Assembly (NCBI GenBank): GCA_029553505.1
Contig: JAKPKY010000199.1
Location: 1-64,000, forward strand
Direction: 5' to 3'
Source: Planctomycetota bacterium
Lineage (GTDB): Bacteria; Planctomycetota; Phycisphaerae; SM23-33
Length of the DNA stretch: 64,000 nt
The notes beneath the pieces are model-generated. The model was given only the letters and a program-made list of their open reading frames with translations, did not search any database and was not told where the DNA came from. This document shows, piece after piece, positions 8,829 to 17,852 of the stretch. Numbering within the stretch: position 1 is the stretch's first letter; the number at the start of each line of letters is the position of its first letter. A program made the translations under genes and the position numbers.

Positions 8829-10016
8829 TCACCGGACGGAGAGGAAGAACTCCATCAGCTCGAAGCCCTTGGCGATGTGCAGGTCGCTCTTGGCGGCGTT
8901 TTCCTCGGTGAACGGTTCGGTCAGGACGCCCTCGATGCGCTTGCCCGCGACGGCGAAGGGCACGGGCTCGGGCGTGTGCGTGCGGACGGTGCAGGGGGTG
9001 GGGTGGTCCGGCAGGACGAGGATCCGCCACTCGTCGCCCTCGGCCTGGAGACGCTTGAGGACCGGCCCGACGATGTGCCGGTCGATCTGCCCGAGGGCGT
9101 GCACCTTGCCCTTGACGTCGGCGTTGTGCCCGGCCTCGTCGGGCGCTTCGATGTGGACGAAGACCAGGTCGTGATCGTCGAGCGCCTTGACGGCGGCGGC
9201 GCCCTTGCCGGCGTAGTTGGTGTCCACGTACCCGGTGGCGCCGGGAACCTCGATGACGTCCCATCCGATGAGCTTGGCCAGCCCGCGCACCAGGTCCACG
9301 GCCGTGATAGCCGCGGCGCGGACGTGGTACGTGTCGGCGAAGGAGGGCAGCGCGGGCATCTTGCCCTGCCCCCACAGCCAGATGCTGGTGGCCGGGTTCT
9401 CGCCCAGGTCGCGCCGGACGGTGTTGACGTCGTGGGCGGCCAGAATGTCCACGCTGCGGTCCATGATGGTGCGGAGCAGGTCCGCCCCGGCGCCCTGGGG
9501 GCGGTGCGCCTCGACGGGCTGTCCGAGGATGTCGTGCGGGGGCATGGTCTGGAGGTCGCACTCGCCGCGGAAGGTCATCAGGTGGCGGTAGCCCACGCCG
9601 CGGTAGAACTTCACGTGCGTGCCGGAAAGCTGGCGATTGAGTTCGTCGATGAGGGGCGACGCCTCCTCGGTGGAGATGTGCCCAGCGCAGTAGTCTTCCA
9701 TCCGCCCGTCGACGATGGTGACGAGGTTGCAGCGGAAGACCCACTCGTCTGGCCCGATGGCGATTCCCTGCGCGGCGGCCTCCAGCGGGGCGCGCCCCGT
9801 GTAGTATTTGCGCGGGTCGAACCCGAGCACGGAGAGGATGGCCACGTCGGACCCGCAGGGCAGCGCCTTGGGGACGTTGCGGACGGTTCCGGTTTTTCCG
9901 TGGGCGGCGATCCAGTCCATGTGGGGCTTTTCGGCAGCCGCCAGGGGGGTCTTTCCGCCCAGTTCGTCCAGCGGCAGGTCCGCCGCTCCGTCGGGGATGA
10001 TGATGGCGTATTTCAT
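8829..10016 (-). CDS. Cofactor-independent phosphoglycerate mutase family protein (ApgM / proposed homoserine kinase family)
   Basis: MKYAIIIPDGAADLPLDELGGKTPLAAAEKPHMD...GSDVAILSVLGFDPRKYYTGRAPLEAAAQGI; adjacent to hom. Confidence 0.92.
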   Translation of the reverse strand: MKYAIIIPDGAADLPLDELGGKTPLAAAEKPHMDWIAAHGKTGTVRNVPKALPCGSDVAILSVLGFDPRKYYTGRAPLEAAAQGIAIGPDEWVFRCNLVTIVDGRMEDYCAGHISTEEASPLIDELNRQLSGTHVKFYRGVGYRHLMTFRGECDLQTMPPHDILGQPVEAHRPQGAGADLLRTIMDRSVDILAAHDVNTVRRDLGENPATSIWLWGQGKMPALPSFADTYHVRAAAITAVDLVRGLAKLIGWDVIEVPGATGYVDTNYAGKGAAAVKALDDHDLVFVHIEAPDEAGHNADVKGKVHALGQIDRHIVGPVLKRLQAEGDEWRILVLPDHPTPCTVRTHTPEPVPFAVAGKRIEGVLTEPFTEENAAKSDLHIAKGFELMEFFLSVR

Positions 10017-10053
10017 GTCTGGCAATCCATGCGCGTCTGGGGCCTGTCGCCTG

Positions 10054-11382
10054 TCAAAACTGTTCCGGATGTTCGTCCACGATCCCGATTCGGACGCTGG
10101 GCGCCTTGATGACGTCCAGCGAGTCAACCTCGACGAGGGCCTGCTGCACCGCGCCCTCGCGGGCGCTGTGGGTGGTGATGACCACGGGCACGCCGGACGC
10201 CTGGGCGTTTTCCGGCGCCTCGTGCTGGAGCACCGAGCGGATGCTGATGTCGTGCCGCCCGAGCACCTCGGCGATCCTGGCGAAGACGCCGGGGCGGTCC
10301 TCGGCCATGACACGCAGGTAGTAGCGGCTGCGGGTCTCGACCGGGGGCAGTTGCTCGGCCGGGGCGGCGAGGTCCGGCCAGAGGCGCAGGTTCTCGAACA
10401 GCCTGGGCGCCACGCCCATGGCCACCGAGGCGATGTCGGCGACGACAGCCGATGCCGTCGGCAAAGACCCCGCGCCGCGCCCGTAGTACATGGTGTGCCC
10501 GGTGGCGTGCCCGTAGACGCTGACGGCGTTGAACGGCCCCGACACCCACGCCAGCGGGTGCTCCAGCGGGATGAACGACGGGCAGACCCGCAAGCTCACG
10601 CCGCGCCCGCGGCGCTGTGCGATGGCCAGCAGCTTGACGACATATCCCAGCTCGCGCCCGTAACGCAGGTCGCACAGTTCCAGCGAGTCGATGCCGGAGA
10701 CGGGGATTTTCTCGAAGTCCACGCGCCGCCCGAACGCCAGCGAGGCGAGGATGGCGAGCTTGTGGGCCGAGTCGGTCCCTGCGACGTCGAGGGTGGGGTC
10801 GGCCTCGGCCAGCCCGTCGCGCTGGGCGTCGGCGAGGGCGTCGGCGTAGCTTTGCCCGCGCTCGGTCATCTGGGTGAGGATGTAGTTGCACGTGCCGTTG
10901 ACGATCCCGTAGAGGGCGTCGATGCGGTTGGCGATCAGCCCGTCGCACAAAGCGCGGAGGATGGGCACGCCGCCGGCGCAGCTCGCCTCGAAGGCGATGC
11001 ACGCGCCGTTGGCGCGAGCCAGGGCGTACAGTTCCGCCCCGTGATGCGCCAGCAGGGCCTTGTTGGCGGTCACCACGTGCTTGCCGGCGCGCAGGGCCTG
11101 CTCGATGACGCGCCGGGCGAACGTCGTGCCGCCGACCAGCTCGACCACCACGCCGACGTCGGGGTCCGAGATCGCCCGGTCCAGGTCCGTCGAGAGCAGC
11201 TTCTCGTCCAGCCCGATCCGCCGGGCGTTGGCGAAGTTCACGTCCACGACGTGGCGCAGCTCCAGCGGCGGGGCGATCCGCGAGGCGAGGATCTCGCGGT
11301 CGCGCGTCAGGAGGGTGGCGGTTCCTCCGCCGACCGTTCCGCACCCGACAATCGTCACGCCCAATGAGGCTTTGGATTCCAT
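10054..11382 (-). CDS. hom: Homoserine dehydrogenase (with C-terminal ACT domain)
   Basis: VGCGTVGGGTATLL..., KHVVTANKALLAHHG, GIVNGTCNYILTQM, GTDSAHKLAILASLAFG; ACT domain near the C-terminus. Confidence 0.96.
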   Translation of the reverse strand: MESKASLGVTIVGCGTVGGGTATLLTRDREILASRIAPPLELRHVVDVNFANARRIGLDEKLLSTDLDRAISDPDVGVVVELVGGTTFARRVIEQALRAGKHVVTANKALLAHHGAELYALARANGACIAFEASCAGGVPILRALCDGLIANRIDALYGIVNGTCNYILTQMTERGQSYADALADAQRDGLAEADPTLDVAGTDSAHKLAILASLAFGRRVDFEKIPVSGIDSLELCDLRYGRELGYVVKLLAIAQRRGRGVSLRVCPSFIPLEHPLAWVSGPFNAVSVYGHATGHTMYYGRGAGSLPTASAVVADIASVAMGVAPRLFENLRLWPDLAAPAEQLPPVETRSRYYLRVMAEDRPGVFARIAEVLGRHDISIRSVLQHEAPENAQASGVPVVITTHSAREGAVQQALVEVDSLDVIKAPSVRIGIVDEHPEQF

Positions 11383-11460
11383 AGACGGCGTCTCCCAGGT
11401 CCAGCCGGAATCCTACGGGGCGCGGCGGGGAATATCAAGCGCATGCGCCGAGGAGATGCG

Positions 11461-11497
11461 GGGTGCCACGGCCAAGCGCGGTGTGTTTGGCCGTGCC
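11461..11497. repeat. Dispersed GGGTGCCAC repeat (partial copy)
   Basis: gggtgccacggccaagcgcggtgtgtttggccgtg; matches the half-unit of the 30884 tandem repeat. Confidence 0.6.
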
Positions 11498-11533
11498 GTC
11501 CATTCCCTCTTCCTGACGGCGCCGGCGTTTTAA

Positions 11534-11563
11534 CAAGCCCCCGCGGTTACGCGGGGGTTCTTG
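11534..11563. terminator. Hairpin terminator-like element
   Basis: caagcccccgcggttacgcgggggttcttg; similar hairpins at 55379 and 61404. Confidence 0.5.
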
Positions 11564-11565
11564 CG

Positions 11566-11612
11566 TTACCGTGGTTGCTCCGCTTCGTTCCGCAAACCAC
11601 GGCCCCCGCTTG
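11566..11612. repeat. Dispersed GTGGTTGCTCCG...GCAAACCACGG palindromic element
   Basis: accgtggttgctccgcttcgttccgcaaaccacggcccc; related copies at 17728 and 53790. Confidence 0.5.
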
Positions 11613-11618
11613 TTACGC

Positions 11619-13023
11619 CTACTCCGGGCTCTTTCCGCTCCAGCAGAAGGTGCAGAGCTTGCAGACGTCCAAGCCGATGGCCTCCACCAGGTCGTCCAGG
11701 CGCTGGTACTTCAGCGTGGTGAGGTTCAGGTGGCAGCGGATTCGCTCGACCATGGCGCAGTGCTTGTCGGAGTCGGGGTCGGCGTAGGTGTGCAGGTCCT
11801 TGTCGGGGTCGCCCTCGAGTTCCTTGATGGCCTTTCGGGCGGCCAGGTCCAGCTCGCTGCGCGACCGGGAGAAGTTGAGGAACTTGCAGCCGAACACCAG
11901 CGGCGGGCAGGCGGGGCGCATGTGGATTTCGCGGGCGCCGGCGTCGTAGAGCCTCTGGATGGTGTCGCGGAGCTGGGTTCCGCGGACGATGGAGTCCTCG
12001 ACGAACAGCAGGCTCTTGCCACGAATGAGCTCGGGGATGGGAATGAGCTTCATGCGGGCGACGAGGTCGCGGATGGTCTGGTTCTGGGGCATGAAGCTCC
12101 GCGGCCAGGTGGGCGTGTATTTGACGAACGGGCGGCGGTAGGGCACGCCGGCGGCGCTGGCGTAGCCCAGCGCGTGGGCGATGCCCGAGTCGGGGATGCC
12201 CGCGACGAGGTCCGGGTGGACGTTGTCGCGCCGGGCGAGGGCCTCTCCGCAGCGGTTGCGCGAGTGCTCGACGTTGATCCCCTCGTAGTACGACGCGGGA
12301 TAGCCATAATAGACCCACAGGAACGAGCAGATCTGCATCTGCTTGCCGGGGGCGACCTTCTGCTCGATGCCGTCGGGCGTGATCCGCACCACCTCGCCCG
12401 GGCCCAGGTAGCGGTCGATCTCGTATCCGAGGTTCGGAAGGGCGCAGGTCTCGAGCGTGGCGGCGTAGGCGCCGTCCTTGCGCCCCAGGATGATCGGGGT
12501 GCGTCCCAGGCGGTCGCGGGCGGCGTAGAGGCCCTTGTCCGTCAGCAGCAGCAGGGAGCAGGAGCCCTCGATGGCCCGCTGGGCGGCCACGATGCCCTCC
12601 TCGAAACTCGCCTCCTGGTTGATGAGCGTGGCCACCAGTTCGGTGGGGTTGACCTCCGCGCCGCTCATCTCGGAGAAGTGCGTCGTGCGCTTGCGGAACG
12701 CCTCGTGCGCGAGCTTGTCGAGGTTGGCCACCTTGCCGACGGTGACGATGGCGTAGACGCCCAGGTGCGAGCTGATGATCAGCGGCTGGTCCTCGTAGTC
12801 GCTGATGATCCCGACGCCCATGCGCCCGTGCAGGCGGTCGACGTCGTCCTCGAACTTGGAGCGGAACTGGGCGTTCTCGATGTTGTGGATGAAGCGGGCG
12901 AATCCGTTTTCCCCGAGGGTGGCCATTCCGCCGCGGCGGGTGCCCAGGTGCGAATGGTAGTCGGTGCCGTAAAACAGATCGGTGACGCAGTCATCGCGGT
13001 GGACGACGCCGAAAAAACCGCCC
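11619..13023 (-). CDS. Amidophosphoribosyltransferase-like protein (PurF family), N-terminal nucleophile Cys absent
   Basis: Ntn-hydrolase-like N-terminus MGGFFGVVHRDD..HLGTRRGGMA; PRTase motif SLLFVEDSIVRGTQ; C-terminal CKLCTFC. Confidence 0.88.
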
Positions 13024-13493
13024 ATGAGAAATCCTTTCCTGGCTGCCGGTTCCGTATTCCCTGTCGCGTTCGCCGGCGAACCGATCCCGGCCGTCTGGGG
13101 CGGCGGGGCGAAACAAGCCCGCGGGCGAGACATCAGTGTAGCGTTTCGGCCCGGCCGGGACAACGCGGATGTGATCTGGGATTGTCGCCTGTCCGTCGGG
13201 CAGGGGGATTGTCCCCGCGCCCGCGCCGCCCGCGAAGTGAATCTTCGTAATACGCTCGATGAGCAAAACTAACCGGCGGGGAAAACCCGTGGCGGATCGG
13301 CGTCCCGCCGGCCTGGGACGGCGCACCTGGCCTATTGCCGCGGATTGTCCCCGCCGAGGGGGGGGCGGCAACGGCAGCGACGATGCTGGATTGTCGCATG
13401 TCTATGAGGATGCAAGGGATACGGGTGGCCGGAAAAAAGTTGAAAGCGGCGCTTGACTTGCGCGAATGGCGGGCTACTATATGAATATGGTTC

Positions 13494-13510
13494 ACTGAAC
13501 GCCATTCATT
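13494..13510. promoter_or_regulatory. Candidate TetR operator (copy 1)
   Basis: ACTGAACGCCATTCATT; shares ACTGAACGnnnTTCATT with the inverted copy at 14180-14196. Confidence 0.6.
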
Positions 13511-13522
13511 GAGGTTTCGGGC

Positions 13523-14131
13523 ATGGGAACGCGTGAGCGCAGGCAACGCGAGGCAGCCGAGCGGCGGAAGACGATTCTGGCGGCCGCGAAGAACCTCTTC
13601 TGGAAGCAGGGCTACTCCCGCACGACGATCCCCCAGATCGCCCGCGCGACCGAGCTGGCGCCGGGGACGCTTTACCTGTACTTCCCGGGCAAGGAGGCCC
13701 TGTACGTCGAGCTGCTCTTCGAGGGGTACGACCTGTTGGAGAAGCGCCTTCTCGCGGCGGCTGAGGCGAGCGCCACTCGCCGGCCCGAGGCGCTCATCGA
13801 CGCGTTCTTCGCGTTTGCCAAAGAGAACCCGGAGTATTTCGACATCATCTTCTTCCTGTCCCGTCGGGAGGGCGGGATCCAGGAAGAGAAGTTTCCGCCG
13901 GAGAAGGTCTCCCAATTGGATGCGCGAGTGGATGCGTGCAAGGCCGTCGCGGCCAAGGCGCTCCGCGCCGCCGGGGACCGGAAGGGCGACAAGGCGCACC
14001 GCCGCACCGTCGATGCCGTCTGGAGCATGATGAGCGGGGTGATCCTCTTCTTCCAGAGGGAAGAGGGATTCGGGGCGCTGGCCGCCGAGGCCAAGCGCGT
14101 GATCCTCCGGGGGGTGTTCGGATCCAGGTAA
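13523..14131 (+). CDS. TetR/AcrR-family transcriptional regulator
   Basis: TILAAAKNLFWKQGYSRTTIPQIARATELAPGTLYLYFPGKEALYVELL HTH. Confidence 0.93.
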   Translation: MGTRERRQREAAERRKTILAAAKNLFWKQGYSRTTIPQIARATELAPGTLYLYFPGKEALYVELLFEGYDLLEKRLLAAAEASATRRPEALIDAFFAFAKENPEYFDIIFFLSRREGGIQEEKFPPEKVSQLDARVDACKAVAAKALRAAGDRKGDKAHRRTVDAVWSMMSGVILFFQREEGFGALAAEAKRVILRGVFGSR

Positions 14132-14179
14132 TCCGGAACGTGTCGGAACCGGACGACGGGTCCTTTTTTCGGCCGCAAA

Positions 14180-14196
14180 AATGAACTACGTTCAGT
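14180..14196. promoter_or_regulatory. Candidate TetR operator (copy 2, inverted)
   Basis: AATGAACTACGTTCAGT = reverse complement of ACTGAACGTAGTTCATT. Confidence 0.6.
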
Positions 14197-14323
14197 AAGT
14201 GGGATATGTTCGGCAAGAGCATTCGGCAAGCCGACGCCCGGCGGGTGCATGCGGCGCGGGCCGCGAGACGGCGTCGGCGACAGGCGACACGGGTCCGTTT
14301 CGCCGATTGAGGAGAAACCGATC

Positions 14324-15761
14324 ATGAAGATTCTTCTGGTTCTGCCGGCCGTGGAAAAATATCGGGTGACCAGGACGGGGCAGGTTCCGCGCCGCGGAAT
14401 GCTGCGGTTCGGCATGCAGTCCCTGACAATGGTGGCCGCCCTGACGCCGTCGCGGCACGAGGTGGCGATTTGCGACGAGAGCGTCGAGCCGCTGGACTTC
14501 GACGCCGACGCGGACGTGGTGGGCGTGACGTTCATGACGGGCCTGGCGCCCCGCGCCTACGCGATCGCGGAGGAGTTCCGCCGGCGTGGCAAGGTGACGG
14601 TGGCGGGGGGGCTTCCATCCGACATTCCGCCCGGAAGAGGCGGGGCGGCATTTCGACGTCGTGGTGGTCGGCGAGGCCGAGGGCCTCTGGCCGGGCGTGC
14701 TGGAAGACATCGAGCGCGGACAGGCGCGGGGCATCTACCGGAGCGCCGCGCCGCCGGACCTGGCCGGAACGCCCGTGCCCCGGCGCGACCTGCTGCGGAA
14801 CACTGCTCGCCGTTACGCCACCGTCCATGCCGTCCAGACGGGCCGCGGCTGCACGCACAAGTGCCGGTTCTGCTCGATCACGGCGTTCTTCGGCGCGTCG
14901 CACCGGGTTCGCCCCTTGGAAAATGTGCTGGCCGAGCTTCACGACTCGCCGCGCAATTTCATGTTCGTGGACGACAACATCATCGCCGACCGCCCGTACG
15001 CCCGGCGGCTGTTCCATGCGATGATCCCGATGCAAAAGCGGTGGATCAGCCAGTGCTCCCTCGAGATCGCCGACGATCCGGAACTGCTCGATCTGGCGCG
15101 GCGGGCGGGGTGCCGCGGCCTGTTCATCGGAATCGAGACGATCAGCCAGGGCAACCTGACGGCCTTGGAGAAGGGCTTCAACGATTCCCACGGCTACGCG
15201 CGGCGCCTGCGACGGATCCGCCGCGCGGGCATCGGCGTGCAGGCGGCGATCATCGTCGGGCTGGACCGCGACGACGTGACGGTTTTCGAGCGGACGCTCC
15301 GGTTCCTCCAGCGATGCCGCATCGACGCGCTGCAACTGGCCGTGCTCACGCCGCTGCCCGGCACGCCGCTGTACGACGACTTCGAGGCGGCGGGGCGCAT
15401 CCTCGACCGCGACTGGGAGCACTACGATTACCGGCACGTGGTGATCCGCCCCCGGCGGATGAGCCCGCGCGAGCTTCAGGACGGCGCCGACTGGCTGTAC
15501 CGGCAGTTCTACCGCTGGGACCGCGTGGCCCTGCGGATGCTGCGGGCGACGGCGGCGCTCGGGCCGGTGGCTGCGTGGCTCATCTGGAAACTCAACCGCA
15601 CCTATCGCTACGACAACCGGCGAGAGCGCATCGTCGGGCGGAACCCGGCCCGTCCCGATTCGATCGCCGCGAGGATCGTCCGACGCCTGTGGGACGCGCT
15701 GGGAGACGCGCACGACCGCATGACGCGGAACCGCGTCGGTCGTCCGGCCGACGAACTCTAG
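14324..15761 (+). pseudogene. B12-binding-domain radical SAM protein, interrupted by a +1 frameshift in a G7 run (14605-14611)
   Basis: N-terminal part MKILLVLPAVEKYRV...KVTVAGG in one frame continues as FHPTFRPEEAGRHFDVVVVGEAEG...GRGCTHKCRFCSITAFFG in the next frame if one G is removed. Confidence 0.85.
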
Positions 15762-15783
15762 GCGGGGCCCGGCGAAAGCGCGC

Positions 15784-15911
15784 TCACAGGGGCGTTTTGC
15801 GCCGGACGAGTTGGAGGGGCACGCCCCACGGGTCGCGGACGATGGCGAAGGTGTCGCCGTTGTCGGCCACGTCGATTCCGCCCTCGGCCGTCCCGCCGGC
15901 GGCGATCAGGC
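15784..15911 (-). pseudogene. C-terminal remnant of a glyoxalase/VOC-family protein
   Basis: RLIAAGGTAEGGIDVADNGDTFAIVRDPWGVPLQLVRRKTPL* reads as a VOC C-terminus; no coding signal upstream in this frame. Confidence 0.6.
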
Positions 15912-17078
15912 GGTGGCGGCCGGCGGATGGATTTTTCCCAGCGCGACGGCCGCAGCCACCGCCGCGACGGCGAACAGCGGGCCGATGCCCAGCAGCATCC
16001 CGCCGGTTTCGTTGCCCAGCGCGCCGGCCAGCGCCACCCCGGCCAGCCCGGCGGCGGGGCCCAGCGCGAATCCCGCGCCGATGAGCCCCTCGTGGGCCCC
16101 TCCGGCGTCGACGGAGGCGTTGGCGACGACCATGGCGTAGTACAGGGCGCCGTAGTAGATGGCGCCGCCGGCGAGTCCGAAGAGGACTTCGCCCGCCAGG
16201 ACGGCCGGCAGCGATCCGCCGAACAGGATCAGGAAGAACGCGCCGGGCAGAACGATCATGGCGGCGACGATCATCCCCGGCCGGCCATGCCACGCCGCCG
16301 TCGCGCCCAGCACGAGGAACGCCAGCAGGCGCATGGCGTCCAGCAGGCCGGACAGCGCCGTCCCGGCCGACACGCTGCACCCCAGATCATCGAACACGCG
16401 GGGCATCAGCGCCGCCAGCACCCACAGGGCGGAGTAGCTGGCGAGCATCATCCACCGGCTGGCGGTCAGCAGGCTCTTCCAGCGGCGGAGTTTTTCCGGC
16501 GCGGGGCGGGCGGGGTGGTCGTGCGGCAGGTGCAGCGGGCTGAGGCGCAGCGGGCGGGTGAGCCCCAGGGCGCAAAGGTTCAGCATCGCCGGCAGGAGGA
16601 ACAGCCCGGCGGGCCAGTGGTCGATGAGCGGTCCTGCCGCCGCCAGTGCCAGCGGAACGGACGTCGCCCAGGCGACGTTGAAGCGTCCGACGGCCTTGGC
16701 CGTGTCGGCGACGTCCTGCCCGGCGCTGACGTAGCTCTCGATGATCGGCCACTTCATGCCGTTGGCCAGTCCCAGCAGTGTGCTGAAGACGAACAGCATG
16801 GCCGGGACGCCCGAGAAGCCGACGAGGATCACGTGCCCGGCAAACTGGACGCACAGGGTCGCGACGAGGAGGCGTTTTTCCTTCAGGCGCAGGGAGATTC
16901 GGTGGCTGCACAGGGCTCCGGTCGCGTAGGCCACCCCGAACGCCAGCGCCAGCCAGAGGTTGTCCGTCCGCGTAAAGCCCAGGCGGTCCCGCGCGAAGAA
17001 GTAGACGCCGCGCTCCACGCAAATGGTGGCGAAACTCTCCAGGAATGTCAGCAGCAGCATCCGGCGGGGGCGGTTCAT
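15906..17078 (-). CDS. Major facilitator superfamily transporter
   Basis: About 12 hydrophobic segments, 390 aa, MFS-like layout. Confidence 0.85.
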   Translation of the reverse strand: MNRPRRMLLLTFLESFATICVERGVYFFARDRLGFTRTDNLWLALAFGVAYATGALCSHRISLRLKEKRLLVATLCVQFAGHVILVGFSGVPAMLFVFSTLLGLANGMKWPIIESYVSAGQDVADTAKAVGRFNVAWATSVPLALAAAGPLIDHWPAGLFLLPAMLNLCALGLTRPLRLSPLHLPHDHPARPAPEKLRRWKSLLTASRWMMLASYSALWVLAALMPRVFDDLGCSVSAGTALSGLLDAMRLLAFLVLGATAAWHGRPGMIVAAMIVLPGAFFLILFGGSLPAVLAGEVLFGLAGGAIYYGALYYAMVVANASVDAGGAHEGLIGAGFALGPAAGLAGVALAGALGNETGGMLLGIGPLFAVAAVAAAVALGKIHPPAATA

Positions 17079-17102
17079 GGGAGGCAGTCTACGCCTTGGG
17101 CG

Positions 17103-17624
17103 TCATTTCTCGCCGGGGTGCAGGGCGCGGTAGACGTCGTTGAGGATCTTGATTTCCAAGGCGCGGTCGCGGCTGGCCGTCCGCCACGTCTCGTTTTGCT
17201 CGGGGGTGGTGGCCGCGTCGATCTGCGCGGGCGATTCGTGCGGAACGGAGTCGTAGTTCTCGTCGCGCGAGGCCATCTGGCGGTAGACGGCAGAGCCCTG
17301 TCGCTGCGTCTCGACGCAGACCTGCGCGACGACGTTCCCTCCGTCGCGCCGCAGGCGCAGGGTGGCCACCTGCCGGGCGGGCGAGCCGCCGAGCAGGCGG
17401 TCGTTGGGGGCGTCGATCTTCCGGGGCAGGGAGCGGATGATCCCCGCGTCGAGGTCGGCCGACGCCACGGAGAAGTATTGCGCGAACACGTCCCGCGCGG
17501 AGGCGAAGGCGGCGGGGTACTCCACCGTGCCCATCATGCGCGACTCGCCGGGGGTCCGGGGCCCGCAGCCGACCAGCGCGCCCGCCGCAACCATCGTCAA
17601 TACGATCCAGCCGTGCCGTCTCAT
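17103..17624 (-). CDS. Hypothetical lipoprotein
   Basis: Signal peptide with lipobox LVGC. Confidence 0.75.
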   Translation of the reverse strand: MRRHGWIVLTMVAAGALVGCGPRTPGESRMMGTVEYPAAFASARDVFAQYFSVASADLDAGIIRSLPRKIDAPNDRLLGGSPARQVATLRLRRDGGNVVAQVCVETQRQGSAVYRQMASRDENYDSVPHESPAQIDAATTPEQNETWRTASRDRALEIKILNDVYRALHPGEK

Positions 17625-17727
17625 GGTCCGTCTCCTGCCTGTCTTCCGCGCCGATTCCGAATCGACCGGCCTATTCTACGCCGCCGGACAGCCTCGTGCC
17701 AGACATCAACATCCAACTTGCGGCAGT

Positions 17728-17852
17728 GGGGTGCCGTGGTTTGCGGAGCGAAGCAGAGCGGAGCAACCACGGTAATGCAGGAACGTGGTTGTTGCGTCCC
17801 TTCGGGACTTCGCAAACCACGGCACCTTACGCTCCGCAAGCCACGGCACCCT
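17728..17852. repeat. Dispersed palindromic element (GGGTGCCGTGGTTTGCGGAGC / GCTCCGCAAGCCACGGCACCC)
   Basis: Nested inverted repeats between the lipoprotein gene and guaB; related to 11566 and 53790. Confidence 0.65.
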
